The notes under the pieces were generated by a model. That model saw nothing but the letters and a program-made list of their open reading frames with translations. It searched no databases and was not told where the DNA came from. Shown one piece after another: positions 12,826-23,189 of a stretch of DNA of 64,000 nt. The position numbers were made by a program, and so were the translations under genes. Origin of the DNA: Manduca sexta (lineage: Eukaryota > Arthropoda > Insecta > Lepidoptera > Sphingidae); the NCBI RefSeq assembly GCF_014839805.1, contig NW_023595253.1, positions 243,338-307,337 of the forward strand. The letters are read 5' to 3'. Numbering within the stretch: the first letter of the stretch is position 1; the number at the start of each line of letters is the position of its first letter.

Positions 12826-13136
12826 CTTTAGTATAATCAACTACATAAGTAGGTTAACAAAATTAAAACTTCAAATCGCTTATATATTTCATTTCTTTGC
12901 GCAATTCACAATTATTCAATAAAATTGATTTACTTTACACATAAATTAAAATAAACTTTTCTACTAAACCTTGTCTATAGACGAAATGCCGTTTTGAATT
13001 TGTTTAGCTTCTTTTGTAGCTAACTGTAAATACTTGTACACCAATACAATTACAGTTTTACAATTAATTGAGTGCCTTGGATATAATTTCATATTTGTTT
13101 TCTTGTCAATCGGCTGTGGCTTTTGTCAAATATATA
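12826..13136. other. No recognisable feature
   Basis: AT-rich, nothing nameable. Confidence 0.5.
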
Positions 13137-13630
13137 CTATTATAAAAGCTGAAGAGTTTGTTTGAACGCGTTAATCTAAGGAACTACCGATTCGAATTGA
13201 ATAATTCTTTTAGTATTGGATAGCCTATTTATCGAGGAAGGTTATATAACATCATGCAATAACATGATCATAATCAATAAGAGCCGACCATCAATGAAAT
13301 ATATTGCAAAAATGGGGAAAATTTATTCCTTTTTAGAGCTTCCGTTGCGAGCGCTGCGTAAACGGTTAAAGTTACACAACAAACATTTACGACGAAATCG
13401 TTGCTCTTAAAAAGTTCTAAAAAATATATTATAAAACCAAGTCCTTCGCCCCATCTGTCTGAACGCCATAAACTCAAAAACTACCCAACGGATATCGATG
13501 AAATTTGGTATGCAGATAGTTTTTGATATCCTGGGATATAGGCTACTTTCTATCCCGGGAATATGAATAGCGGGACTTTTATCCCAAAAAACTCTTTTAC
13601 GTGGGAGAAGCCGCGTGCCATAGCTATATT
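13137..13630 (+). mobile_element. Helitron-like element copy (F2)
   Basis: Begins 'TATTATAAAAGCTGAAGAG', contains 'TAGAGCTTCCGTTGCGAGCG' and 'GTAAACGGTTAAAGTTACAC', then 'ATCCTGGGATATAGGCTACT', and ends near 'GAAGCCGCGTGCCATAGCTA'. The same order of blocks occurs in F1 and partly in F6. The ORFs on both strands at 13216-13477 fall inside this repeat and are not genes. Confidence 0.5.
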
Positions 13631-13791
13631 TTATAATAAGGCTTTAATATGTAAACTGGCCTTGTTTTCAAGTCCCCTGTAGGCCGTTAAGGTCAGGTAT
13701 TGTAAATATTTTATATTATCTAAGAAAAACTAACAAAATTAATTAGAAAGTCGAAGGTAATCTAGATTATTAAGTAATTATTTATTAAGTA

Positions 13792-14115
13792 GCGGCGATA
13801 GCCTAGTTGGGTGTGGAACGGACTGCCAAGACGAATGTCCGCAGGTTCAAATACCAAGGGCACACACATCTGACTTTTCTAAAATCATGTGTGTATTCTT
13901 TGTGAATTTATCGTTCGCTTTAACGATGAAGGAAAACATCGTGAGGAAACCTGTACATCCGAGAAGTTCTCTTTAGGAATTTCGAAGGTGTGTGAAGTCT
14001 ACCAATCCGCACTACGCCAGCGTGGTGGACTAAGGCCTAATCCCTCTCAGTAGTAGAGGAGGCCCGTGCTCAGCAGTGGGCAAGTATATAATACAGGGCT
14101 GATATTATTAATTAT
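13792..14115 (+). mobile_element. tRNA-derived SINE family C, full-length copy (C1)
   Basis: A roughly 320-bp SINE. The head has an A-box-like TAGCCTAGTTGG and a B-box-like GGTTCAAATACC about 40 bases downstream, as in RNA polymerase III promoters. The body includes 'GGAAAACATCGTGAGGAAAC' and 'CCAGCGTGGTGGACTAAGGC'. The 3' end is 'GAGGCCCGTGCTCAGCAGTG' followed by a GCTGATATTATTA tail. It is the best-preserved copy together with C6 and C8. The 3' segment resembles the RTE LINE end. Confidence 0.85.
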
Positions 14116-14609
14116 TGAAAATTATTTTTCTTAAGTAATTAGTCTGAACGTTGGCAAAAAATACATTATTTGTTGGTATTAGTAGCTCTATTTTATATGA
14201 GAAAAGGAATATTTTATATTAGAAATTAAGTAATGTTCGCAACTGCCCGAGATTTGCCTACGGGTATAGTGTGAGTCACTATAATAAAACAGAGCAAATA
14301 AAAATCTAATTCCCTTTGAATAAACCTTTATTTATCTAACCTAAAAAGTTTGTACTTTATTCTTTACCTTCAAACGACTTAAGCAAATGCCAGTTTCATA
14401 TCGAGTTGGCGGCCTATGCGAGATGCCTCAGCGTCAATAATCGTATCCATTCCCTTTTTTTCATTTGATCGTGAAAATGGATCAATCAGAATTGAATTAT
14501 TTTATCAAGCTTACAAATTACTTATTTCGATTTGTTAAGGGCCGACGCACTATTTACAGGAACGCAGCGCAGAGATTTTTTGCTGTCAAACTATTATCGA
14601 CATTCTCTT
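14116..14609. other. No recognisable feature
   Basis: AT-rich sequence without recognised content. Confidence 0.5.
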
Positions 14610-14718
14610 CATTGAATTAATATTCAAAATCAATTAACATAACAATAAATTTCTTGCTCTTTAGGATAAGAAATAGATTATTTATTAATGTTAATTGATT
14701 TTGAATATTATTTCAATG
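14610..14718. repeat. Near-perfect inverted repeat (31-bp arms), stem-loop
   Basis: Arms at 14610-14640 and 14688-14718 are reverse complements at 30 of 31 positions. The core is AATATTCAAAATCAATTAAC. The 47-base spacer pairs partly as well (TTTCTT against AAGAAA). It could be a hairpin RNA precursor, a palindromic MITE or a fresh inverted duplication. No flanking duplication was identified. Confidence 0.85.
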
Positions 14719-15191
14719 CATTGTGTCACTATATAAAACTAAATTTAAAAGTCCAGTATATTTAGAGCCTCATTTGCCATCACCCAATTTAATCTAGTTC
14801 AATTAAATTAGCAAGTCCATCCACTTTCCTAAGCAAACCGACTTTATGCCAAGTAAACCCAATTTGTTAAAGTAATAAAGCAAAATACTTTGAGTCCACA
14901 CGAGATAAAGTTTGCACAAAAGATTCGAGTTCTGCTAATCCGCGCAGCAAACCGGGGTTCGTGCTGGGAGATGATTAGAAATTTTATTAAAACACTTAAT
15001 TTTATTGTTATCATAAGTATGATCTAGAATTAAGTACCGTGTTTAATACAGCAATGTAAAAACGCCAGCTGTATTCACATCAAGTAGATGTCAGTTATTG
15101 TAAAAGTCGATTAAAGGTATCTTTATTATGTATTTTATGCTAAAGTGATCACCAGTTTTGTGAAATGCAAAAAAAAAATAATAATAACACA
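14719..15191. other. No recognisable feature
   Basis: AT-rich, no supported gene. Confidence 0.5.
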
Positions 15192-15431
15192 ATGATTTCT
15201 TATGTTTCCGCGAATGACTTTGGAGCGTGTAGGGTCATGAAGGGCACTGATGTGTTGGTCGTCAGAATAGTCAAAATTACAATATCTGCCTACATTTTAC
15301 AATATACAATTAAAAAATTTTTTAGCCGTCGACGGTCCGATCTATGCACAATTACCTCACAGTGTCTTCTTCGAAACGTCGGAAGAAAATCGCGATAAAA
15401 TCCGAAAAAAGGTATTATTTCAAAAAGTAAC
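15192..15431. mobile_element. MITE-like family H copy (H1)
   Basis: The left end 'TGATTTCTTATGTTTCCGCG' matches H3 and H4. The right end 'CGCGATAAAATCCGAAAAAA' is the inverse of the 'TTTTTCGGATTTTATCGCGG' type left end seen in other copies. Centre blocks 'TTCTTCGAAACGTCGG' are shared. The middle differs from other copies. No transposase is encoded. Confidence 0.5.
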
Positions 15432-16479
15432 ACCTTCGGAAATTTGTTTTTCTTTGGATGCTGATGTAGCTAAAACAATTGTTAGATATTTCTATAGATG
15501 ACACGGTCTGCAAGAGGCCTAACGGTGCTTATTAATGAAGTCTTACAATATTAGTTGTGGATTACAAGTGATCTAGAATTTTATTGATTTTTTTAATCTA
15601 TGGTAATGTATGCGGGCTGTGAACAGGCAATTGGAATTTCAATGATGGCTTTATGTATTAAAATTTGGTGAGGAATCAATCAAATGGTGTTTCCTAATTC
15701 GTGCCAAAATAGCATATAAGTTTTACTATTAATATATATTAGTCTATCTCTGTGCTAAATTCAACCCAAATCCAGTCAACAGTGCAAGCATTTGCTTCAA
15801 AAACCAAACATTCACACCAAAAACTGCAAAAAAAACCTCACCATATAAGGGTTTAGAATTTTTCATAAATCCTATAAAAAATCACCGTTCCCACAATATA
15901 ACAACGATAAACAAAGGCAATCAAATGATTACAGAGTTAAAACGTCAAGCCGTAAACGAGCTGGCTATTGAATGCAATCCAATTACGACGCAGCAGCGAC
16001 CCCGTTAATTTATAACCGAGCAAACTTTTCCATGTAAATCGTTTTGGCTCGTTTGATCAAAGCTGATTTTTCAGTTTGGGTATGGTGTTTATTTATCATA
16101 CGTGAATCGGGGAATGCCTTTTCTCATATCACGCCTTTATTCTGTAGGTTTAGGCAGAGTTGAAACTGGCGCGTACATCGAGTTTACGTGGAATTGATGA
16201 ATTGATTTTGATGTTATATCAGACAGAAGTTAAAATCTATGTTGAATCAGAAGTTTTTTTCATAGTGCAAAAGACTAGAGTTTTTCAAGTTAATGAGACA
16301 ATCTGTTATATATATTATTGGTGACCGGTTGCCGGTCAGGCAAACCTGACCTCAGACGTATTGGCAAACAATATCTAACAATATCGGTTATAATATGTGA
16401 ACTATATTGCGTTGCATACATACACATAGGATCACGCCTATTACGTTTTCAGAGTAGACAGAGGTCCACACCCACATTT
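15432..16479. other. No recognisable feature
   Basis: AT-rich sequence. The frame beginning at 16318 runs into the LINE remnant and is not a gene. Confidence 0.45.
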
Positions 16480-16640
16480 CATCAGTTAGTCTTCTTCTTT
16501 GTCGTTTTCATCATGAAGGTCGTGCCCGCTTTGGTAAGCCTTGGTGGTGGCGCTGACGAGCTACTTCCACTCCACCCTGTCTTGTGCCTATCGCAGAGCA
16601 TCCGTGATGTGGATTCCTATGACCTCTCTGATGTCGGACC
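16480..16640 (-). pseudogene. LINE reverse-transcriptase C-terminal remnant
   Basis: Read on the minus strand, one frame gives SWSDIREVIGIHITDAL, then after an in-frame TAG, AQDRVEWK, a second TAG, and LVSATTKAYQSGHDLHDEN with a D/E-rich end. The WxDDI...AL..AQDRxxWR..V pattern is typical of the C-terminal tail of insect non-LTR retrotransposon polyproteins downstream of the reverse transcriptase. It differs from the RTE tails at 10.8 and 35.0 kb, so it is a third LINE lineage. The copy is 5'-truncated and carries two stops. The clade is not determined. The 110-codon plus-strand ORF over it is a shadow. Confidence 0.65.
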
Positions 16641-17154
16641 AGCTCCTTAATGTAACGTAAATTTTACTATCGTACAAAGACATGAAACAGTAGAAATCTT
16701 TGATGTCATATTAAAATATTCTTTGTATGTAAATTATTGCTCAAATATGTATTATAAATATATTACATGCTGCATGTATTTGCTTATCATAAGTATTTCT
16801 TTTAGATTTCTCGAAAGACGTTCTAAGAAGCCACGCAAATATTTCGGAGTTAAGAAGAAAATATTTTGTCCTTAAATTTACATTTCAATTAGTAAAACAA
16901 ACAAACGAGTAGAAAGTACGCTGGCATGTTTTATTTAATTAAGTGAACGCAAACAGCGGGCTGTTTTAAGAAATTACTACGGTGTTTCAAATTTAGACCA
17001 AATTACTATGTGTTGTAAAGAGATACAACTCTTATTCCGTGTTTAGACTTTGAACAGTTGTTATTTGAAGTTGTGATGCTAATGCGTTGTGATGCCGAAC
17101 TAGCTTCAAAAGTCATGTTAACGTTTTGATATGTTATAATGAAGTAGTTTATCG
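16641..17154. other. No recognisable feature
   Basis: AT-rich sequence with no supported gene. Confidence 0.5.
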
Positions 17155-17240
17155 ATACACACACGTACACACACACACACACACACACATACACAAACAC
17201 GTTCGCGCGCGCACACATACAGAGAGATAGAGAGAGACAC
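17155..17240. repeat. (CA)n microsatellite with CG and GA sub-tracts
   Basis: About 15 CA units are followed by a short GCGCGC stretch and GAGA units. It directly abuts the tail side of SINE D2, so it is probably an expanded SINE tail. The minus-strand ORFs over it (poly V/C) are artefacts of the repeat. Confidence 0.9.
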
Positions 17241-17595
17241 ACTCACGGCGTTTCTCCCCGAAGGGTTAGGCAGAGGCTCAACATGTGCACACAGTCTGCC
17301 GTGTGTATATTGTCCCATGATGTAATAGGTGGCAAACCTATCGCTATATCGGGCACAAATTTCATACTCCGGGCTGATAGCAGAAAAACCTAACAAATAT
17401 ACCTGACATACATAGGCTGATCTTGGAGAACAACACACGTCCCATGATGTGATAAGAGGCGAGCCTACCATATTCCAGACCCCGGACTTGATACTAAGCA
17501 GATAAATCCAATATCATTCTGTCTGACCATGATTTGAACCCCAGAGCTTTATTGTACCAATTACTCAATACAACTACGCCATCAAAGCAGTAATT
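17241..17595 (-). mobile_element. SINE family D mosaic copy (D2) with internal duplication
   Basis: The body block 'CCCATGATGT..ATAG' followed by 'CTCCGGGCTGATA' and AGCAGAAAAACC occurs once at about 17310-17390. A second version follows at about 17440-17510, before a degraded tRNA-like head that ends near 17590. Between them, 17405-17439 ('CATAGGCTGATCTTGGAGAA') resembles an inverted piece of family A. The copy is therefore a D-A-D mosaic, or two D copies split by an A fragment. Confidence 0.6.
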
Positions 17596-18252
17596 AATAT
17601 CTCAGATTAAATAAAAAATATTTAACTTCACGAAGAAGGTTTTGGTTGTCAGGTTAACCATAATAAATGGACAATATACTACTTATCATTATACTAGAAA
17701 TTGTGATCGCTTTTTTTTCATAACTTTGACTCAGACTTTGTAACCCCAGGAAAAAAAGCTAAGAAAATGTTTATTAAAAAAAGAGGGATTTTATATAATA
17801 CTTTATAGGCTTCCGAATTTTGATACAATTTTAATAGAAAAATTTATTATAGGAAGAACTTGTTTAAAAACTAAATAAAATTAAATCTCTGTTTCATGTT
17901 ACGTTAATTAAACCTCTCTTTTGGCTAAAGCAGGGTTAAAGGACGTCAATTTCATGAAATTTTCAAAACGACAAAGCGTGAATGATGAAAGGGCTCGCCC
18001 GTCACAAATGAGTTCACTAAAATTTTATCAGTTGATCATTAAATTTCTTATTTAGATAAGGCGAATATTATTTTAATTACTCGACGCGGACAATCGCGCG
18101 TCAACTAGAGATCTTGAATGCGACAAATAGTCGCGCGATTTTTACATACATAGTTTTAAGTCTTTTTTTGTTTCCAAGGGTAAGTCGAGGTCTTAGCCAC
18201 TTTTAATCAGTTGCGTTCAGTTCCATGTGCAAGTAATACATGTAATAATAAT
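17596..18252. other. No recognisable feature
   Basis: AT-rich sequence, nothing nameable. Confidence 0.5.
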
Positions 18253-18612
18253 AATGTCAGCCCTTCTTGAGCTTCGCCATGGAAGGGTCATTCATTTTTT
18301 TATATTTATGTTTTATTTAAGAATTTATATGTAAAAAATGTAAAAAAAACATCCCTTTATAATAAAGAGAATGAATAAATATCACCCCTGAATTATATAC
18401 TGTCCCGCTGGCCTTCTCTACTATTAAGAGGGAATAGGCCTTAGTTTCCCACGCTAGCCTAATAAAGACTTCACACACCCTCAAAATTCTTATAGAGAAC
18501 TTCTCAGCTATGCAGATTTCCTCACGATATTTTTCTTCATCGTTAAAGCAAGCGATAATTCACAAAGAATACACACATAATTTTAGAAAAATCAGAGATG
18601 TGTGCACGTAAA
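18253..18612 (-). mobile_element. SINE family C, headless copy with an inserted segment (C2)
   Basis: The 3' tail 'TAATAATGTCAGCCCT' (18246-18267) is separated by about 120 bases of foreign AT-rich sequence from the rest of the SINE 3' half, which resumes at 'ATATACTGTCCC' near 18393. The SINE continues to about 18610 but lacks the tRNA-like head. 'TCAGCCCT' and 'TCACCCCT' bracket the extra segment and could be an imperfect 8-bp duplication. Confidence 0.6.
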
Positions 18613-18639
18613 ATATACTAGAATCAAATTGTCTACACA

Positions 18640-18667
18640 AAAGCCGAGCCGCGAGCGAAGCTAGTCC
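18640..18667 (+). mobile_element. Helitron-like 3' terminus (isolated)
   Basis: 'GCCGAGCCGCGAGCGAAGCT' followed by AGT matches the termini of F1 and F6. No more of the element is visible upstream. Confidence 0.4.
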
Positions 18668-19444
18668 CTGATTACCTTTGCATACCAATCAAAGTTTCCG
18701 ATATACAGCCCTGTTTGTTGCGCGTCCAAATGTAATATCGACAGGCCCCAACAGTCGAAATATCCATGCAAACTGGAAATTCGTTAGGTGTACAATCAGT
18801 CACAGAGAGTTGTAAAAATCTCAAAAATAGACGGCTAGTGACTGACACAGCCGCATCACGCCTTTATCTTGACGTATTGTTCCAATTCAGAAAATTATTT
18901 TACTAAAAGGAAGTTACATTATTCCTATATCCTATTCAATTTTATCCGGAGAATAGTATTTATCCCGGAATGTTAAAGCGAGCATCAAATTTTAGTGAAT
19001 TGAAATTAATTCATTTAGTAATAGTTGTACATAAAAGGAATTTGCGATATTCACTGTTACTCGAAGCTTCCGTGAAACTGGACGATGAACCATCAATTAG
19101 TTCAATAATTCACGTGAATTAATTTAACGTTTGCGGTATTACAGCTTTGTTTTTAACATTTGAATTCTAAACAGTTTGCGGTTAACCATTCTGTCTGTGA
19201 GTGAATTCGATTTACCTATACAAAAGGAAATTTGATAAATATAAATACCGGTTACGTCGCAACTGAATTGGAAAGCTTTTCCCGAGCGATTAAAGATTAT
19301 ATTAGAAGACTCTTACTCAGTGCTGATAGATATTTTCCAAAAGAGAACCCGACACAGTATATAGGTACTAATATGCATATATGCGGTCTGCAAATCGCTC
19401 TGATGATAATTGGATTTTACACTACATAGTCACTACATAGTATA
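18668..19444. other. No recognisable feature
   Basis: AT-rich sequence. The short frame starting at 19232 is unremarkable. Confidence 0.45.
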
Positions 19445-19725
19445 AAACAAAGTCGCTTTCTCTGTCCCTTTGTATGCTTAAATCTTTAAAACTACGCAAC
19501 GGATTTTGATGCGTTTTTTTTTTAATAGATAGAGTGATTCAAGAGGAAGGTTTATATGTATAATAACATCTATTAAATAGTGGAGAAATACTGTTATTTT
19601 GTTATGTTATACCCGTGCGAAGCCAGAGCGGGCCGCTATGTTTTTATATACAACGTTTACAGTTTTTCTGTAGTGTATGTAGTATCAGCATTGCACCCGT
19701 GCGAATCCAGGGCGGGTCGCTAGTT
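19445..19725 (+). mobile_element. Helitron-like element copy with two termini (F3)
   Basis: Contains 'AACTACGCAACGGATTTTGA' and 'GAAGGTTTATATGTATAATA'. It ends twice in related termini: 'CCCGTGCGAAGCCAGAGCGG' near 19613 and 'CCCGTGCGAATCCAGGGCGG', then GTCGCTAGT, near 19695-19725. The doubled end suggests an internal tandem duplication or two nested copies. Confidence 0.45.
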
Positions 19726-19729
19726 CTAC

Positions 19730-19800
19730 ATAAAGGGAAGCCAGGAGGAATCGGTTATATGGACCCTTCGCTACTGCTGTGCGTCATATATACTAAGCCC
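19730..19800 (+). repeat. Family T repeat fragment
   Basis: Shares 'GGAAGCC' and '(G/A)ACCCTTCGC(T/C)AC' type blocks with 22708-22765. The class is unknown. Confidence 0.35.
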
Positions 19801-19986
19801 GTAAAACGCCTTTGTTCAATCATTTACTCTCATAGAAAACAAAGTCTGAGACGTATCCGAGCAGACATTATCCGAGCGACCGACTAATCGCTAGTCATTT
19901 CTATAATCTTTTGTTATTTTTTGCGTTAACGATTAAGATAGGCGTTCTCGACAAGGACTTGATGAAAATAAGCTTAAAAGATACAT

Positions 19987-20030
19987 GCGAATTGAGAACC
20001 TCCTCCTTTTTTTCGTCGGTTAATGAAAAA
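19987..20030 (-). mobile_element. Family L terminal fragment
   Basis: 'GAGAACCTCCTCCTTTTTTT' followed by CGTCGGTTAATG is the inverse type of the L end seen near 12810. Confidence 0.35.
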
Positions 20031-20145
20031 AGCGATATAACATTATGAATTAAGACACGGCCCAGAATATTTAATAATAAATGGTGTTAAATAAATTGTA
20101 ATGGTATATTAAAATTATAAATTATATATATTTGCTAATGATAGG

Positions 20146-20378
20146 ATTTTACATCCACCCGGATAGCGATCACCGTATTGGTATTAAAAGGTATTAAATC
20201 CCGCCCTTGTGTCCCACGTTGTGGTGTCGTGTCCGGATTCAGTCTGTGTATATCCCGTTGCAATAGGCCGGCATAGTTGTGTCGACTGGTGAGAAGTAAT
20301 TACCTCTCGTCAGTCGACACTTTATTAGACCCTATTCCATTTACCATCAGGTGGAGTTGGGTCACTTTGACATGCACA
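20146..20378 (+). mobile_element. Family A retroelement copy (A4)
   Basis: Full family order. It keeps both perfect 9-bp stem arms of the 3' hairpin, TGTCGACTG at 20280-20288 and CAGTCGACA at 20311-20319. The inner palindrome of the head is reduced to GGAT/ATCC. It abuts family B copy B2. Confidence 0.8.
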
Positions 20379-20385
20379 ATACTGC

Positions 20386-20600
20386 ATACTGGTGGTAGTT
20401 CTCTCATATGTGAGACTACGCCTGGGTAGGTACTACCGCAATGTCTATTTCTGCCGCCAAGCAGCGGTGTGTAGTCACTGTTGTGGTTCGGTTTGAAGGA
20501 CATTGTAGCCAGTGTAACTACTGGACATAATAAGACTTAAGACCTCATGTCTTAGGACGGCGAGCGCAGTGGAATACCAAACAATACTTTGTAATATAAA
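20386..20600 (+). mobile_element. Family B retroelement copy (B2)
   Basis: Starts 'TACTGGTGGTAG' directly after A4 and runs through 'CTATTTCTGCCGCCAAGCAG' and 'GGTTTGAAGGACATTGTAGC' to 'CCAAACAATACTTTGTAAT'. The family's 3' third is missing. The 67-codon minus-strand ORF at 20300-20503 spans the A4/B2 junction and is not a gene. Confidence 0.75.
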
Positions 20601-21086
20601 TACCTTGTATTGGGGGTGCAGGGGTTACTTTACCGTGCCATTATAAAAAAAAGCACTGAATGGTATTGCATTACTCTCCCTAAGGCATTACTTGGATCTA
20701 ATCATTCAGAAAATCTCTTATAAACGACCAAAACTTTAATTAATTACTATATTAATCTTCTTAAAGTTAAGCGAAATTCTTCAGATAAAACGTCGGAAAA
20801 ATGTCACAATTTTAGTACATTTCACGCAAGAAAATTTTCAGTGACCTTTCCTTAAAAGCCTAGTCAAAAATTTGCACGTCTAGAGAACTTGACGCTACAA
20901 ATGTTAATTCCTTTGAAGTTATCCTAGTCCGTTAACAAGCAAACTTACGATCAAAGGCGAGTTTTTATTATAGATTATTTGGGTTACAAGGGGGAATCAA
21001 AAATTGCTCAACGGCTTCATAGATATAGGTACCTTTATTGATCAGAGGTTTCACTATCTACTCTTGTCATGTTTTTATTTAATTAT
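20601..21086. other. No recognisable feature
   Basis: AT-rich sequence without supported content. Confidence 0.5.
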
Positions 21087-21212
21087 TTTATGCGAATGTT
21101 AGACATTGAAATAAAACTATTATGCGGATTTTATTCCAGTTTTTGTATATATTTTTTTCCGACGTTTCATAGAATTTGCAGCTTTCGTGGTTACGTTGTC
21201 AGTTGTTTAAGT
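21087..21212. mobile_element. MITE-like family H copy, left half (H2)
   Basis: 'TATGCGAATGTTAGACATTG' then AAATAAAACTATTATGCGGATTTTATT-type sequence and 'CGACGTTTCATAGAATTTGC' match H3 and H4. The right end is missing. The 101-codon plus ORF at 21069-21374 starts in this repeat and is AT-biased. Confidence 0.5.
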
Positions 21213-22384
21213 CTGACACAATTACTTTTTATAAGATTATCAAACATTTTAAAACTGAACGTGTATGTCGATGAATTAAGTTACTACTACGATGCAGGAG
21301 ATTATGAAACAATTTTATATTATAATGAAATTTACTGCAACGCATTCTCTTCGTGCCGGTTTAAGAATTTTTAGTGACGTTTAATGAGCTTTCTTGTAAT
21401 TATAACATTAAATCCTCAAGCTGATTTAATGTTACAATCTTCAGGTGAAATTAAACCCCACTTCCGCTCTAATACTTCTAAAGGTTATTAACTGCAATGT
21501 AAGAGTATGAAATAGCTACGAATCGTAACAAGCTACGACTCGTAGCGCTGCTACGAGGTATTAAATCGCGAGAATTAAATGAATTTTACGAATTTGTATT
21601 TCTATTAAACAAAGATTTATGTTTAAAGTTATATTAATTTGTTAATATTTATGAAATTATAAAAGAATTTATGCTTTAGCAAAATATAACATTATACAAA
21701 TATTTTACGGGTACGTGGTATTTGGTAATAAATAATCTAGGCCATAATATAACTTTATGAATTAAATTTAATAAATAAATTACATAGACGAAGTAAATAC
21801 CTCAGGTATTGCTTACTACAGCACTAAAAATGAAAAGTAATTTACAATTTGTTATTACAAAATTTCAAACATTTTCAGTTCAAATTTTATTGAAACTATC
21901 CCCAATCTCCTCACATCATCCCAAGCGCGACACCAGACAATGTGTTACAAATGGCCCCATGTGTCTTCATAATGTTCAACGAATTGATTCACACGTCTCA
22001 CGTACGCCCTACTTTCTTTTATCTTTCTTTAGTTTTATTTTCACCCGATGCGGTGAACTTGGTAATTATGTTATAACGGACTATCTCCATTAGTTACATG
22101 ATTCGTGCTTCATTTCGGAATGAACTAGCATTAGTCTCACAATAGAAACTTGTGAAGGGCATATATTTGTTTTTTTATTGAAGATGCTGTCTGCTGTTCA
22201 GTGAAGTGAAACGTCAACACGTAAGCAATGAGAAATTTGCTAATTTAGGTCTTATGCTATGAACACACTAAGGTTAATTTCGATTCAATATTAAAGCCGT
22301 AAAATACTTGGTCTAATCAAAAAGTCAAATGATAAATAAAATATTCAATCATTAATTGCGTAAAATATCTCGATAATTTGTGAC
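21213..22384. other. No gene recognised
   Basis: AT-rich sequence. At 21509-21557 three copies of CTACGA/TCGTAG motifs form a small palindromic cluster. The frame at 21809-22093 has no recognisable motif. Confidence 0.45.
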
Positions 22385-22556
22385 TAACCGCCATTTTCAA
22401 CACACGATTTCAATTTATCGATCTACCTCAAAAGTGGACCAATCAGAACAGAGTATTTTTGACATGTTTACAACTGAGTTATTTTGATTGGTTCTCGGAA
22501 TCGGATTGAAGATTAAGTTTGGGAATATTAATTGAAAATGGTTGTAAACCTTCCCG
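22385..22556. mobile_element. MITE-like family M, copy 1
   Basis: Ends 'AACCGCCATTTTCAA' (left) and 'TTGAAAATGGTTGTAAACC' (right) are inverted relative to each other. Internal 'ACCAATCA' and 'TGATTGGT' are also inverted. Copy 2 at 25295-25446 has the same blocks in reverse orientation. No transposase is encoded. Confidence 0.5.
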
Positions 22557-23189
22557 CGTCTCGATTATTGGAATTAATGTCGTTAGATGTCAGTGTAGTC
22601 TAGTGTCGAAGGGTGACATTTTCTAAAAGGGAAACATAAAGGTACTACTAATATACAATAATGTGGTTTGCATCTCGTTCTAATGAAAATTATATTAGTT
22701 ACGAAAAGGAAGCCGGTAAGGGGTTAGTTGAACCCTTCGCCACTTGTGTAGCCCAAACTTTATATGGAACAAAGAATATGATGAGAAAACTTCTAAACTA
22801 AAAATAATGCTGAGTTATCCAATCCACAAATCTCTCAAAGAAATTAAATTGAGAGAATTGTAGTGCTAAAATACGAGACGTGCCGATTTCAAACGTTTTC
22901 TTGTTCATGAAAAATGTTTGGATTCATTTTCGCAATTAATCTGGAAGCAGTTGTTACAAGTTCGTAATAGGGGAAGTTGGGGATGCTTTTGAAGTGGCTC
23001 GTTATAGGAACTTGGAGTTTGATTTAGGGTAATAAATTAACATCCAAACAAATTATTTGTTTGCATTTGGTAAGTTTCTGTGGATTTGTTTGATGCCACT
23101 ATAATTTAGTTAATAAACGAATGAGTTTAAGGTTTATTATGTAATGTATATCGAAATAAATACAGCAATATCTTAGCAGGAAATATGTA
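22557..23189. other. Little recognised; family T fragment at 22708-22765
   Basis: 'AAAGGAAGCC' and 'GAACCCTTCGCCACTTGTGT' match the fragment at 19730-19800. The rest is unrecognised. Confidence 0.35.

Noticed and set aside
16318..16650. 110-codon plus-strand ORF
   Set aside because: Its 3' half is antisense to a LINE C-terminal remnant that explains the sequence better.
17006..17471. Overlapping minus-strand ORFs of 78 and 117 codons
   Set aside because: They read through the (CA)n microsatellite and SINE D2; the Val/Cys-rich runs are translations of the repeat.
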